Below, one piece after another: positions 1 to 11,245 of a DNA stretch of 64,000 bases. The stretch's first letter is position 1. Every line of letters begins with the position of its first letter. A model generated the notes under the pieces. It did no database searches and was not told the DNA's origin. It saw only the letters and a list, made by a program, of their open reading frames with translations. Source of the stretch: Magallana angulata (Eukaryota > Mollusca > Bivalvia > Ostreida > Ostreidae); contig NC_069117.1 of NCBI RefSeq assembly GCF_025612915.1, forward strand, positions 24,512,585 through 24,576,584, read 5' to 3'. The translations under genes and the position numbers were made by a program.

Positions 1-1755
1 TAGAGATGAGCAAGAGAAAAATGAACTAGTCCTATCTGATGAAGATTTACAGTCAATTCTACTACTATTAAAGACTGATTCTGCCGCAAATAAAAATGCC
101 AATGGGATTCTCGGAACACAAATTACATTAGATTTGCTGTAAGTACGGCAGAACAGTTAGCCAAACTCTGAGATGTCGATCTCAAAGTAATAGTAAGATA
201 TTTCAGGACCAAGCAAATGACAGACATTAAGGTTTATTCCTCGAAATCCGATAAAGTCACGAAATTATGTAAGCTATTGGGTCTGGAAAGTTCCGGTAGA
301 GATCTAGTTTCCCATCGAAAAAGTCGGACACACAATCCTAAAACATTAAAGGAGCTCAGCAGTGATGTTCTTTCAAAAAAGATTTCAAAGGCCTGCCTAA
401 ACATTGTTTGGGCTGAGTACATTTGGCCGAGTAAGTTGAGCATTTGGAAAGATTCTTCACCGGTGCAAGATACTGTTAAAGTTGGAGACAGCGAGTACCC
501 AGATTTTTGGTTTTAACATCCAGAATTAAGTGAACGACGAGGTCAGCTTGAGGTGAGATGCATCGATTCTTCTCATCTTCTGACAAGAATACGAAGGAAA
601 TGTTGCAAAGGTGGCCTGGAAAACATCTCACAGAGACCGTGGGTTGATGTTGCCCACTTCCAAAAGACTTTACTCACCCCAATTATGGTAGAGGACCTAG
701 TAGACCCTATGTCAGTTCCCATGGCAGTAACTCACTTCCTAAAGGATGTAGAGGAATGTATGAGAGAACTTGGTTACTATAAAAGTGCATCAATTTGCCA
801 CGATGTAAGAGAATGGTGGAGGTCAGAAGATGAACCTGGCATAGCGGCCTCTGACAGAATAAACATGCAAAAACATATTCCCTCTCGTTTGTTGCAGTAC
901 GTTGACTTTTCTCACTTTCCTCCTCCGGCTTCCTACGTAAACGGATGGCCCATTCAGCTCTGGGAGACTATAATATCAAGTATTGATGCCAAAGCAGTGC
1001 TTTATTCACTTGCCAGAAATAAAACATATAACGTTAGGGCGTTCAGCTCGATGATGGGGGAAACTTTTTTTGCAGAAGTGACAAATCAAGATAAATCAGG
1101 AAGACATGGAACATTAACATGCAAGGAATTTGCCCATTACATGAGCGTATCAACGGAACAAATGAAAATACGTCTAGATGCAGAGAGGTTGGAACTAATT
1201 TTACAATTGGCTGACTAATATTAATGAATTTTGAAATAACACAATACTTCTGAAAAAGAAAAAGAAAGTGAAAACTGATTTATTTCATTTTAAAAACATT
1301 TTGTTTGAAGTTTTTTTTTTTCATTTCTAGACCATTTACCTATCGAGCATTTAAATCGACGGTATACAATTTAGCCGAAGCGTCGGATACGCTTCCAAAA
1401 GCAAAAAATACAGAAGCAGAGAACTCAGTTGCAAACTTTGATCAAAATACTTCAATAAGTCAAATCACACCAAGGCAAGTATTTTTTTTTTGAACACGAA
1501 TTTCTGTGATTATAACAAAAGCATAATTTTGCATTGTTGTATTTTCCATTAAGGACCATTATTTTGATTGCAAAAAAAAGGAGACGAGTGGTGAGGAAAA
1601 AAAGTGTTGGAACAGTTTCAACGAAGCGGAACGATACTGAAAAGGGAAATTTGGGGGTTAGATGGGAGAAAGCGAGGCCTAATCTGTCCAAAATGCTTCC
1701 AACAAAGAAAATGGGAATATCCGATGACGGAACAAACTCAAAAATGCAAATTTGA
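1..1755 (+). pseudogene. 3' part of an unrecognised bivalve gene family, interrupted
   Basis: An open frame runs from about 172 to 1187 and continues through two further exons, 1331-1474 and 1554-1755, where it stops. The 1187/1331 junction (AG|GT to CTAG|A) restores one frame and turns LDAE-R into R-PFTYRAF. The last intron (1475-1553) has a GC donor, AAG|GCAAGT. Visible marks are RRGQLEVRCIDSSHLLTRIR, a central FPPPASYVNGWPIQLWE, YNVRAFSSM, and an EF-hand-like loop (DKSGRHGTLTCKEF). The last exon is lysine/arginine rich and may be nuclear-targeting. I recall similar uncharacterised proteins in bivalves but cannot name the family; a transposon-derived origin is possible. The body is interrupted at least once and coding-like sequence further upstream (about 36-170) does not join cleanly, so this copy looks decayed. 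Its 5' end lies outside the window. Confidence 0.55.
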
Positions 1756-2050
1756 ATGTTATGAACGAATTTAATACTGCTTTTTTTTAGCAAATGCAAA
1801 TGCATTGTACATTTCAAATAAACATGGTAACCATAATAAAAATAATAGTGGTATAAAACTATTGCGACAGTTTATCACAACACATGCAAAACCTAACATG
1901 TAATTTTTTATTTGCAAATTGTCAAAATATTTCGTTCCAACTAAATATATACCATTCTGAACATGGTTTGAACTTGATGACAAGCTTAGTATGCAAATAC
2001 GTTCAATTCTGACTGCAATTTTAAGTCTTATAAAATATTACACGTACAAT

Positions 2051-2662
2051 TCATACTGCATGAGGATGTACTAATAAATGAAATCCAGATAAATGCCTTT
2101 TGACATATTCCTTGCTTTTAAACAGTTTTTGGCATATTTTGCACCGGTAATTATCATGCATTCTTTCCTTGTGATTATGAAGTTTTTCGGCTGAACTAAA
2201 CTCTTTGTTGCAAAATTCGCATGAATATTTTTCATTTTTGTGAATTTTCATATGTCTAGAGAGTCCACTTCTAAATCGGAAAGATTTGAAGCAAACTTTA
2301 CATATGTTGGTTTTTGAAGCCAAGGTCGCATGGCATCCTTCATGATCGTCTTTGTCCTTTTTTGTTTCAAAGGTCTTCTTGCATATACTGCAAGTAAACT
2401 TGAGCCGATTTTCCTCTCTTCTCTTGTGACGTAAAAGATCACAACTTGTTAAAAAAGAAGCGCCACACTCACATGAAAAAGTCTTTCGTGGACGTTTCTG
2501 ATGGGTTGATAAATGTCGTTCAAAATTGGCCCTACTAAAAAATACCTTTGGGCATTTTTGGCAGGTATAACGACCCCTCTGTTCGTGTCTCATTCCATGC
2601 TGCCGTATTGAACTTTTTCCTTTTAGAATTTCACCACAATATTTGCAAATACAGATATCCAT
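2051..2662 (-). CDS. C2H2 zinc-finger protein, 203 aa, about seven fingers
   Basis: A single open exon on the minus strand. Seven successive C2H2 units can be read: CKYCGEIL..H..H, CQKCPKVF..H..H, CECGASF..H, CSICKKTF..H..H, CKVCFKSF..H..H, CEFCNKEF..H..H and CKICQKLF..H..H. The third has one residue between its cysteines and no clear second histidine, so it probably does not fold as a standard finger. Linkers differ from the TGEKP consensus. No KRAB, BTB or ZAD domain is present. Tandem fingers of this sort usually bind DNA, so a nuclear regulator is likely, with unknown target. The ATG at 2662 lies just before the first finger. Further exons on either side are possible, but I see none. The gene runs divergently from the small gene starting at 3524, with motifs of a shared promoter between them. 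Confidence 0.82.
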   Translation of the reverse strand: MDICICKYCGEILKGKSSIRQHGMRHEQRGRYTCQKCPKVFFSRANFERHLSTHQKRPRKTFSCECGASFLTSCDLLRHKRREENRLKFTCSICKKTFETKKDKDDHEGCHATLASKTNICKVCFKSFRFRSGLSRHMKIHKNEKYSCEFCNKEFSSAEKLHNHKERMHDNYRCKICQKLFKSKEYVKRHLSGFHLLVHPHAV

Positions 2663-3112
2663 TATCTACATAAAAAAAATTAAAATGAGCTATATAAAAT
2701 ATTTCATGGCATATTAATGTGTCAACGTTACCCAAGAAAAAATGTTGTGTGAACGTTACCGTGGTTGTCTTCAAGGTGGAGTGCACTTGAAATAGTACAA
2801 TAAATATGATTTTCTTATTCTTGAACCACCAGTTTGAGTAATGTAAAGTGACAAAAATATTTTACAAGTGTGTATCTTGTGTAACTTGCATATAATGTGC
2901 GAATTGTATGTACGATAGTGCAAGTGCGTTAACGTTACCTCGGCATACATTTGGATAAATGCGAGGTGTTCTCAGAAATGACTGCAGTTTGGAAAGTTAT
3001 ACAGTTTTAGCATAATAGAGTGGGTCTTATGTAATTCCGTAAGAGTGGTGTATTTAATAAGTATTTAGTCTCTAAGTACAAAACAACCTTACCTCTAATT
3101 CGAACCGAGAGA

Positions 3113-3156
3113 AAATGGCCGACTGTGTATGTTTACGTCATTCCGGTGATGACGTA
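3113..3156. promoter_or_regulatory. Probable bidirectional promoter core with YY1-like and CRE-like sites
   Basis: Between the minus-strand zinc-finger gene and the plus-strand small gene lies AAAATGGCCG (a YY1-type core), followed by TTACGTCA (3133-3140) and TGACGTA (3150-3156), two CRE/ATF half-sites in opposite orientation. No TATA box is evident. The arrangement is typical of divergent housekeeping promoters. The motifs are seen directly; promoter function is inferred. Confidence 0.35.
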
Positions 3157-3523
3157 GATTAGCACCCTTGAAACAGATTTCCTACGGAAATTTATAATAG
3201 GAAACGTTGACATCTAATACTTGGGATGCCTCGCGCAATTTTTCAACGTTATCATCCGGGCGTCTACATCTCCTTGGCAATGGAAAAACCCTGTAAAGTT
3301 TTTATTCTTAGCCGTGTATTGATACCCGACAAGCTATAGGGAGCGTTTCAAAAGGCACATCTTTGGATTTTTTCATACTATTGAAAGAACATCGTCTGAA
3401 CCAAGAGGTATTTATAAATATTGAATAATTTAAAGAAATATGCGGCAAAAATATCTTGGGACAGACAATAGTAAAAACTTTATTTTTGTTTGTTTGTGCT
3501 GCTGCTACAGAATAAGTTTGGAT

Positions 3524-4663
3524 ATGTTCGGTTTTAATAAACTTTTCCCTCTCTTTACCAGGTAAGTCGATGCTTAATTATATTTTTGCAAACAATAACG
3601 TTTCTGATTATTTCTTATTTAAAATTAAAAATAACAGATATCAGAGCATATATTAGTTATTGTTTTGAATTTCAGAGAGAAGATGGCTGACATTGGAAGA
3701 GCTCGGCCAGACTTGTGGCATGGGATTTTTGGTAAGCAACCAGTGCTTCGTCAAATTGTCTTCTTTGGTTTATTTAGTTACATTTACGGATTCAAAAAAA
3801 AAATCCGGGGGAGGGGTCAAATGGATAATTTTGTTTTTAGCAGGTAGTTGGATGTTTCCGAGGCCTCTCCTCAACCTCCGCTAGATCCGCACTTGAACTT
3901 CGCAATTATTTTGTTTGTATTTGTATATTTACATTATTGAAAGTACAACATGCATCCTTAATCATGCACCAGTTTTAATCAATGATTTTTTTCCCTTTCT
4001 TTCCAGCCCATCGTTGTGCTGTCAGCAAGCACCTTAGCCTTGCTGATGAAGGGGCCAGCAGTAATGGTAAGTAACAATTATATGGGTAAAGTTATGTGTA
4101 TAGGCGTAGTATCTAACGTATTCCTAATTACCTTATTCAAACTATACAATGCAACCTTATTTGTCCGTTAGAAAATGCTTATCTTCTCTTGTATGGAACC
4201 CGAAAAAGGAAGAAAAGGTTGATTGATAGTACTTGTACCTGGTTGACAACACAATTGTTGATTTCAATCAAATACGCACGACATTGTTTCTTAAAGCATG
4301 CATTTATTTCAATATTAGTATTTCCCTGAATGGGATCTACCCATACCTAATCGTGTTATACATTTGTTTTAAAAAATCCATTCGCAATATACATGTACGG
4401 ATTTAGATGGGGTGGTTATAAGAAGTAAAGTAACCAAAACTGGGTCTTACAGTATTTCTGGCTAGTAAACATGTAATTATCCATCAGCACTTCCACCCTG
4501 TGGAAAAAATCTGGATCTGCGCACGCCTATATTTACATCTTTTAAAATGAGACTCTAAGTTTCCTCTATCTCTTTAATTTCAGAGGTTCATTACAGAGAC
4601 GTGGAGACAGGAGGAGGGGAACCCCCTCCACAGATGTGTGTCCCTGGAGTCTGTCTCTCCTAG
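3524..4663 (+). CDS. Small four-exon gene, predicted 77 aa protein of unknown function
   Basis: Four exons join without a break: 3524-3561, 3676-3731, 4007-4066 and 4584-4663. Every junction has a consensus donor (CAG|GTAAGT, TTG|GTAAGC, ATG|GTAAGT) and a TTTCAG or TTCCAG-type acceptor. The 78 codons start at an ATG in exon 1 (MFGFNKLFPLF) and end at TAG. A second in-frame ATG at 3683 (MADIGRARPDLW) has a YY1-like context. The product is short, with a hydrophobic and aromatic N-terminus, a His/Cys-containing middle and a Gly/Pro-rich tail. It has no clear signal peptide, membrane helix or known domain, and I do not recognise it. An AATAAA at 4822 gives a plausible 3' end. It could instead be a spliced noncoding RNA; the frame staying open over three introns and the good splice sites favour coding. 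Confidence 0.45.
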
Positions 4664-4821
4664 CCCCTCTCGCGAATCTCTCCCCTCCCCCAAACTGTCA
4701 AGCTGCGTTGACGGAGGGCGAGGCTCAGGCCTTGCACCGACATCATCGACTCCATTGTAGATTTATTGATCGTCGTTTTACAGAAGCCCCACCCATTTCA
4801 GTAACTTTTTAAATTAATTTC

Positions 4822-4827
4822 AATAAA
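4822..4827 (+). terminator. Polyadenylation signal of the small four-exon gene
   Basis: AATAAA lies about 160 bases after the predicted stop at 4663, in AT-rich sequence. It is the first canonical signal after the last exon. Confidence 0.4.
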
Positions 4828-6125
4828 TTAAACCAAAAAGTATTGTAAAGAAATGTTTTTTGACCACATTCCATTTGAAAAATTATATTTTATAATTTAG
4901 AAGATTGTCACAGAGATAATTACACTTTCTTTTCTTTTTTTTTTAGAAGAGTTTTGAAAGAAAATTTGATTTATATTGGTTAATCTAAATCATAATTTGT
5001 GCACAATTTTAATATCTAAATTCTATTTCTTACTTTTGTTCAATAACGATTTTCTATATCATCTGATAGTGCGCCAATTTGCCACCTAAAAGCAGATGGA
5101 ATAAATTTGGGTAAATATGGTAAATTTGTACAACCGCATTTATCCGTCAGAAAGCCAATTTCCTATTGAAATAATAGCGACTACAGCATGTAAATGTCAC
5201 TTGGGTGGGGGTTAGGGTGTTGGGAGCTGCTGTACTACGTCTAAAAAAGAGGAAACTGCAAGATAAGTTGTAATTATTATAGAGTTTGCTATCGTAATGA
5301 AACTGTTTTATCCAAGTCTTTCATCCAATTCACAGATTTCATCTGTCTCTATCAATCGTTTGTTCGTTAAATTTACTCCAGAAATCGAGCACTTTATCTT
5401 TCACGCACGATACATCCTGTTTCTAACATTGTAAAATCAGGGAAGGAATTTTTTTTTAAAAAAAGGGGGAATTAAAGGTTCATTTTAATATAAAAAGCTG
5501 AAAACTATTTCAAACAACAACTTAACCACTTTACCACCTGTCTGGTTTCTAGCAACGCAAGTTTTTAAATCTATTTATTCAACAATTCATTCTATGTTGA
5601 ATTATTCCACACATTACTTCACATGATGGTCGGTCAAGGTCTAGCCCCCCCCCCCCCCCACCAGCAACCAGCCTGGAGGCTTCTACTACAAACCAGACAC
5701 CGGCGCCGAACTGACCATATATCGACACAGTGACCGTTAAGCTCAGGGTCAACAGAGACTTTCCTCTGTTCCAAGGTTCCATATATTTATACATGTATAT
5801 GAACATGTACGAGATGCGCTGCCATTTCCTCCAATGTGTTCCCATATATATTTCTACAATATATATGTCCCACCCCTTTCTGTTTCGCACTAGATTTGAG
5901 GACCTTCGCTCTTTCACATAAATGTAGTAATGAGGTACGTTGCCAAAAAGTATTAATGTGATAGATTGTAATATTTTTATTCAAGTTTAAGATTTACTCT
6001 ATTACATTTTTACAATAATTGCTGAAATTTTTCGATCATTTCTTAGAAATGGAAGATGCAGCATTTTTAACGAACAATTATAATGTGTATATATTTCTAT
6101 GTAGGCTTACCAGAAAACCAATCTT

Positions 6126-6133
<8 letters not shown>
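4828..6133. other. Intergenic, no gene seen
   Basis: AT-rich sequence with a run of about fifteen C at 5645-5659. Open frames here are short and low-complexity, and nothing resembles an exon. Confidence 0.5.
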
Positions 6134-6164
<31 letters not shown>

Positions 6165-6264
6165 ATTCTGATCACATTTTGTCTGTCGTCCGTCTGTCCG
6201 TCTGTCCGTCCGTCTGTCCGTCTGTCCGTAAACTTTTCACATTTTCAACATCTTCTCAAGAACT

Positions 6265-6296
<32 letters not shown>

Positions 6297-6402
6297 TCAT
6301 CCTTAGGCAAAGGGGATTCAAAGTTGTGAAAATTAAGGGCCACACCCGTTTTCAAGGGGAGATAATTAGAAATTAATGAAAAATTTTGAGAAATTTTCAA
6401 AA

Positions 6403-8100
6403 ATCTTCTTCTCAAGAACCAGAAAGCCAGGAAAGCTGAAACTTGTGTGGAAGCATCCTCAGGTAGTGTAGATTCAAAGTTGTGAAATTCATGACCCCCG
6501 GGGGTAGGGTGGGGCCACAATGGGGGGTCGAAGTTTTACATAGGAATATATAGAGTAAATCTTTAAAAATCTTCTTCTCAGAAACTAAACAGCCAGGAAA
6601 GCTGAAACTTGTGTGGAAGCATCCTCAGGTAGTGTAGATTCAAAGTTGTGAAATTCATGACCCCCGGGGGTAGGGTGGGGCCACAATGGGGGGTCGAAGT
6701 TTTACATAGGAATATATAGAGTAAATCTTTTAAAAATCTTCTTCTCAGAAACTAATCAGCCAGGAAAGCTGAAACTTGTGTGGAAGCATCCTCAGGTAGT
6801 GTAGATTCAAAGTTGTGAAAATCATGACCCCCGGGGTTAGGTTGGGGCCACAATGGGGGGTCGAAGTTTTACATAGGAATATATAGAGTAAATCTTTTAA
6901 AAATCTTCTTCTCAGAAACTAATCAGCCAGGAAAGCTGAAACTTGTGTGGAAGCATCCTCAGGTAGTGTAGATTCAAAGTTGTGAAAATCATGACCCCCG
7001 GGGGTAGGGTGGGGCCACAAGGGGGGGTCGAAGTTTTACATAGGAATATATAGAATAAATCTTTAAAAATCTTCTTCTCAGAAACTAATCAGCCAGGAAA
7101 GCTGAAACTTGTGTGGAAGCATCCTCAGGTAGTGTAGATTCAAAGTTGTGAAAATCATAACCCCTGGGGTTAGGTTGGGGCCACAATGGGGGATCGAAGT
7201 TTTACATAGGAATATATAGAGTAAATCTTTAAAAATCTTCTTCTCAGAAACTAAACAGCCAGGAAAGCTGAAACTTGTGTGGAAGCATCCTCAGGTAGTG
7301 TAGATTCAAAGTTGTGAAAATCATGACCCCCAGGGGTAGGGTGGGGCCACAATGGGGGGTCGAAGTTTTACATAGGAATATATAGAATAAATTTTTAAAA
7401 ATCTTCTTCTCAGAAACTAATCAGCCAGGAAAGCTGAAACTTGTGTGGAAACATCCTCAGGAAGTGTAGATTCAAAGTTGTGAAAATCATAACCCCTGGG
7501 GTTAGGTTGGGGCCACAATGGGGGGTCAAAGTTTTACATAGGAATATATAGAGTAAATCTTTAAAAATCTTCTTCTCAGTAACTAATCAGCCAGGAATGC
7601 TGAAACTTGTGTGGAAGCATCCTCAGGTAGTGTAGATTCAGAGTTGTGAAAATCATGATCCCTTGGGGTAGGGTGAGGCCACATTGGGGGGGGGGTGTTA
7701 AAATTTTACATAGGAATATATAGAGTAAATCTTTAAAAATCTTCTTCTCAGAAACTAATCAGCCAGGAAAGCTGAAACTTGTGGGAAGTATCCTCAGGTA
7801 GTGTAGATTCAAAGTTGTGAAAATCATGACCCCTGGGGGTAGGGTGAGGCCACATGGGGGGGGGGTGTTAAAGTTTTACATAGGAATATATAGAGTAAAT
7901 CTTTAAAAATCTTCTTCTCAGAAACTAATCAGCCAGGAAAGCTGAAACTTGTGGGAAGTATCCTCAGGTAGTGTAGATTCAAAGTTGTGAAAATCATGAC
8001 CCCTGGGGGTAGGGTGAGGCCACATGGGGGGGGGGGTGTTAAAGTTTTACATAGGAATAAAGAGTAAATCTTTAAAAATCTTCTTCTCAGAAACTAATCA
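6403..8100 (+). repeat. Minisatellite of about ten 166-172 bp units inside the Helentron-like element
   Basis: The word CTTCTTCTCAGAAACTAA recurs near 6571, 6738, 6905, 7071, 7237, 7403, 7569, 7741, 7911 and 8080; a diverged first copy (CTTCTTCTCAAGAACC) is at 6405. Spacing is 166-167 bp early and 169-172 bp late, where G-runs lengthen. Adjacent units are nearly identical, so the array expanded recently. Each unit contains AGGAAAGCTGAAACTTGTG and a GGGGTAGGGTGGGGCCAC-like stretch. No frame is conserved. Confidence 0.92.
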
Positions 8101-8511
8101 GCAAGATGATTCTTTTTAATTGTTAAGACTTTGGCTCCAGGACAATTCTTTGGCCTCACAAGAAGGTTCAGAGTTTGATGTAGCTAAATATCCCATATAT
8201 AAACAATTGTAAAGGATCTTTTTGAGAACTGCAATACTCAACATGTGATATGACTATAAAATTGAAGCAGGCAGCTTTTTTTTCATTAGAATCTTTTTGT
8301 ATTACTGTTTTGGGTTATTGCCCTTGATTTATTGATTCTTGATTATTTTAATTAATGCATCCACTGTTAACCAATTAATGTGATGATTATTTTTATACAA
8401 TAATAAATATTCAATGTATATAAGTTGTTCTGCATAAGTAGTTTTGGGTTAGGCTGGATTAGTTTGTTTATTTTTGATTTCCAATTTTTAGATACTATGA
8501 ATTATTTTAGG

Positions 8512-8940
8512 CTGGCACATATATAGGGACAGTGTCTATTGCATTGCAATGAGTGACTGTTTGGGGTTAAGCTTGAACAGGTACGGAGAGATTGAGGGTG
8601 TTGACATCCCTTCTCTTTCTAGTCTTCGTGTTTTTCTAACCAACGATACTGAATGTGCGGTCATTTCTGCCCTGTATCGCATTGATACAAGTGTGCGGTC
8701 ATACCTGCTTGTATTGGTGGTGGTTGCGGCGGAGCACTTCTGTATGGTCATCCCTGCTGGTGTTCTGGCCTTTCTAGTGCAAGTGTGCGGCACTCCCTGC
8801 GTTAGGTTGAGCTGTTGGCGCAAGTGTGAGGTCATCCCTGCTTGCGTTATCTCTGCTTGCATTAATATTGGTACCTGTTGAGTTGCGTAGGTGTGCGGTC
8901 ATCCCTGCCTGGATAACGTTGAGTCCCTATATATGTGCAG
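8512..8940. mobile_element. Nested inverted-repeat unit (MITE-like) inside the Helentron-like element
   Basis: CTGGCACATATATAGGGAC at 8512-8530 faces GTCCCTATATATGTGCAG at 8923-8940; the arms match over about 18 bases with one extra G. The 429 bp unit carries about six degenerate copies of GTGTGCGGTCATCCCTGC between 8655 and 8910. Long open frames on both strands here are by-products of that repeat. No clear target duplication was found, so insertion is inferred from the terminal repeats alone. Confidence 0.5.
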
Positions 8941-9106
8941 GAGCGGTGATTAAAGTCTGCTCTTGTAAATATTTTCAGCAATCAGGGCTATCCGAGTTCC
9001 AAGGGGGAAAAATGGATTTTATTTATACAGGATCTACATGTATTAATGTACATTGTCCAGATTGTATTATGACTCCATTAAGCTGACTTTATCATACCTA
9101 TTGTTC

Positions 9107-9139
<33 letters not shown>

Positions 9140-9144
<5 letters not shown>

Positions 9145-11245
9145 TATCTCATAGACTGCCTGCATGAAGATTCGCACAAACTCGCTCGCTTTTCTGAAAG
9201 AAGAGAATATTGGCCAGCTGAACAAGACATTACAGATTTAAAAACAATGTACGTCCACTTTGTCTGAGTACTAGTATGAGCGGGGGATAAGTTACTGGAA
9301 TCGTCAGGCCAGATAACTAGTCTCGTGCCACCACCGATTTAGGTGATGAAAAAATGATTGGAAGCTAGGAGGGGGTCGGGGAGCTCGAGGACGAAGGGTA
9401 GGATATTATGGAACCTTGGAACAGAGGTGAGATGTGCATATCAAAGTTGAGAAGACCACGGGGAGAAAAAAAAGCCGATGAAACAGGACTGGAATTGATT
9501 GTTGTTAAGGAACTTCTTGAAGCAATAGCTCTCGCCCATATAGTGGCGTTGTTCTGACTCTGAATAATGTACATGCAGCTCTTCCCTTTTTTACCATATC
9601 TTGTTTCTAGTCATTCCTTAAAATTTTCAATGATTATATTTTATTTTGCATAGTAAAAAGGTCCAATAGGGGCGCAAGTATATAAAGATTTTGTTTACTA
9701 TCGGAGTTTATCACTTTCTTAATATTTGTCATTAATTAACACCATTCTTATTTTTAGCCGAATCTTTATTCAACTTGTTAAATAAACTTTTGTATTAACA
9801 TTAATTATTTCAATAGTTAACTGTTTTATTTATCTATTTTTAAAGTTTGACCATATATTTTTGTATTCATTTAGAAAAAGTATCTTGTCTTCAATAAATT
9901 GTGTTTAATTTATGAAGCATTGAACGCCAAACGCAAGCAGACATATAATTTTTATAGCTTTTACCAGTATTGTATTTAGTAACTGGATTTTGGTAATTGA
10001 CAACGAGGTTTGATAGTAGCCACTGGTACTTAGCTACAATATAGTTAACGCAGGCCTTTAGATCGCTTGGATGAGAGCGATTTATACACTTACAAAACTT
10101 TAAAGTGTTTATCCTGAAACATAAGATAATTTGGAATTTTCAGAATTGATATGTCTTCTCATTAATAGTGCAGATAACTTAAGACATCGTCGATTGAAAT
10201 CAATAACCGAAACTTCAAACATCAAAGGAATGAATGCCAACATCGTCCTCAAAAACATCTAAAACATCTATGATGCTGGTAATATAAAACAAAAGGTAAA
10301 TTACAGTCCTCAGTAAATAATGTTAACAATTGTTAATCATTTTTGACAGTACATGTAAAAATTGTATTATTTTTTAATTCATCAAACTTACTATTAATTA
10401 TTATTAATTGAAGCATATTAAAAAATTACGTGTATAAAGCAACCATAAACACTGAGCCTGAATTTCTTCGATAACTCAGAAAAAAAGAAACATCGAATAC
10501 AAAAACGATATAAATGGGGAAAAAACGTTACACAGTATATTATTCACATTTAGAACATTTTTTAAAGAAGTTGTAGACATACTGAAGATTTGCACTTTGG
10601 CTTTAAATTTTTCCCATTTGTACAGGAAATTCCGTTTCCGGTTTTTTTTTGGGGGGGGAACGTTGATCCTTGTAAACTAAGAATAATTTAATATTAGTCA
10701 TAATAATAATTAAGTACAGAACAAGTTTTTCAGCACAACTCCTTTTAACCGCTTCACAACATTTCATAATATTCTGAATTTAACAATTTGTAAATGGACA
10801 TATCTTGAGGAAGAATGTTTAAAAATATCATTTCGAGATGATGCCACAAATATCTTTTATCAAAAACTACAACGCTACTTTTTGAAAATTGTTAATGTTT
10901 CAAAGCATCCTGGTTCTTTATGGTTGACAAAGCAACCACTTAAACATCACTGACATAGATATTTGTAATTAACATTTAAAGCTGCTTTATCAAGATTTTA
11001 ACACTTATCTGCTTTGATTAGAGTTATGGCCAATGTATCTCAGGTGAGGGATTTTTCCTTGGCAGGTTAAAGTGAACAAGGACTCGATGGCATGCATTGT
11101 CTTTTCACCTTACGTCACGCCAAAGAATATTTGAATTTTTTTTTACATACATGTGTCCAATTTTATTTAATGCTTTGATTACCAAGCTTAGGGGTAAAAT
11201 CATTATTCGTAAACATGCCTCTGGTATAACTTTGTAATTATACGT
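9140..11245. other. Intergenic, no gene seen
   Basis: AT-rich sequence without a convincing exon or RNA gene; the open frame near 9365-9574 is short and low-complexity. Confidence 0.5.

Larger units (their letters stand above)
6134..9139 (+). mobile_element. Helentron-like non-autonomous element (HINE type), copy 1
   Basis: The element opens after a T run with AGCTCACCTGAGCTGAAAGC and ends with CTCAGGTGAGCGATGTGGCC, then ATGGGCCTCTTG and a T run. GCTCACCTGAG at the start and CTCAGGTGAGC near the end form inverted repeats. The 3' one is followed by a GC-rich palindrome (GGCCCATGGGCC). Asymmetric inverted repeats, a short 3' palindrome, insertion between T residues and an internal minisatellite are the known features of Helentron-associated interspersed elements. 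There is no Rep/helicase reading frame, so the element would depend on proteins supplied elsewhere. A CCGTCTGT-rich microsatellite follows the 5' end, then the tandem array at 6403-8100 and a nested inverted-repeat unit at 8512-8940. A second copy with the same ends lies at 60905-63499. Confidence 0.72.

Noticed and set aside
5579-5984. Three overlapping frames of 63-112 residues on both strands
   Set aside because: They overlap a poly-C run, have no domain, and none has splice or promoter support.
8536-8881. Overlapping open frames of about 110 residues on both strands
   Set aside because: They arise from a GTGTGCGGTCATCCCTGC-type repeat inside a mobile element, and show no domain.
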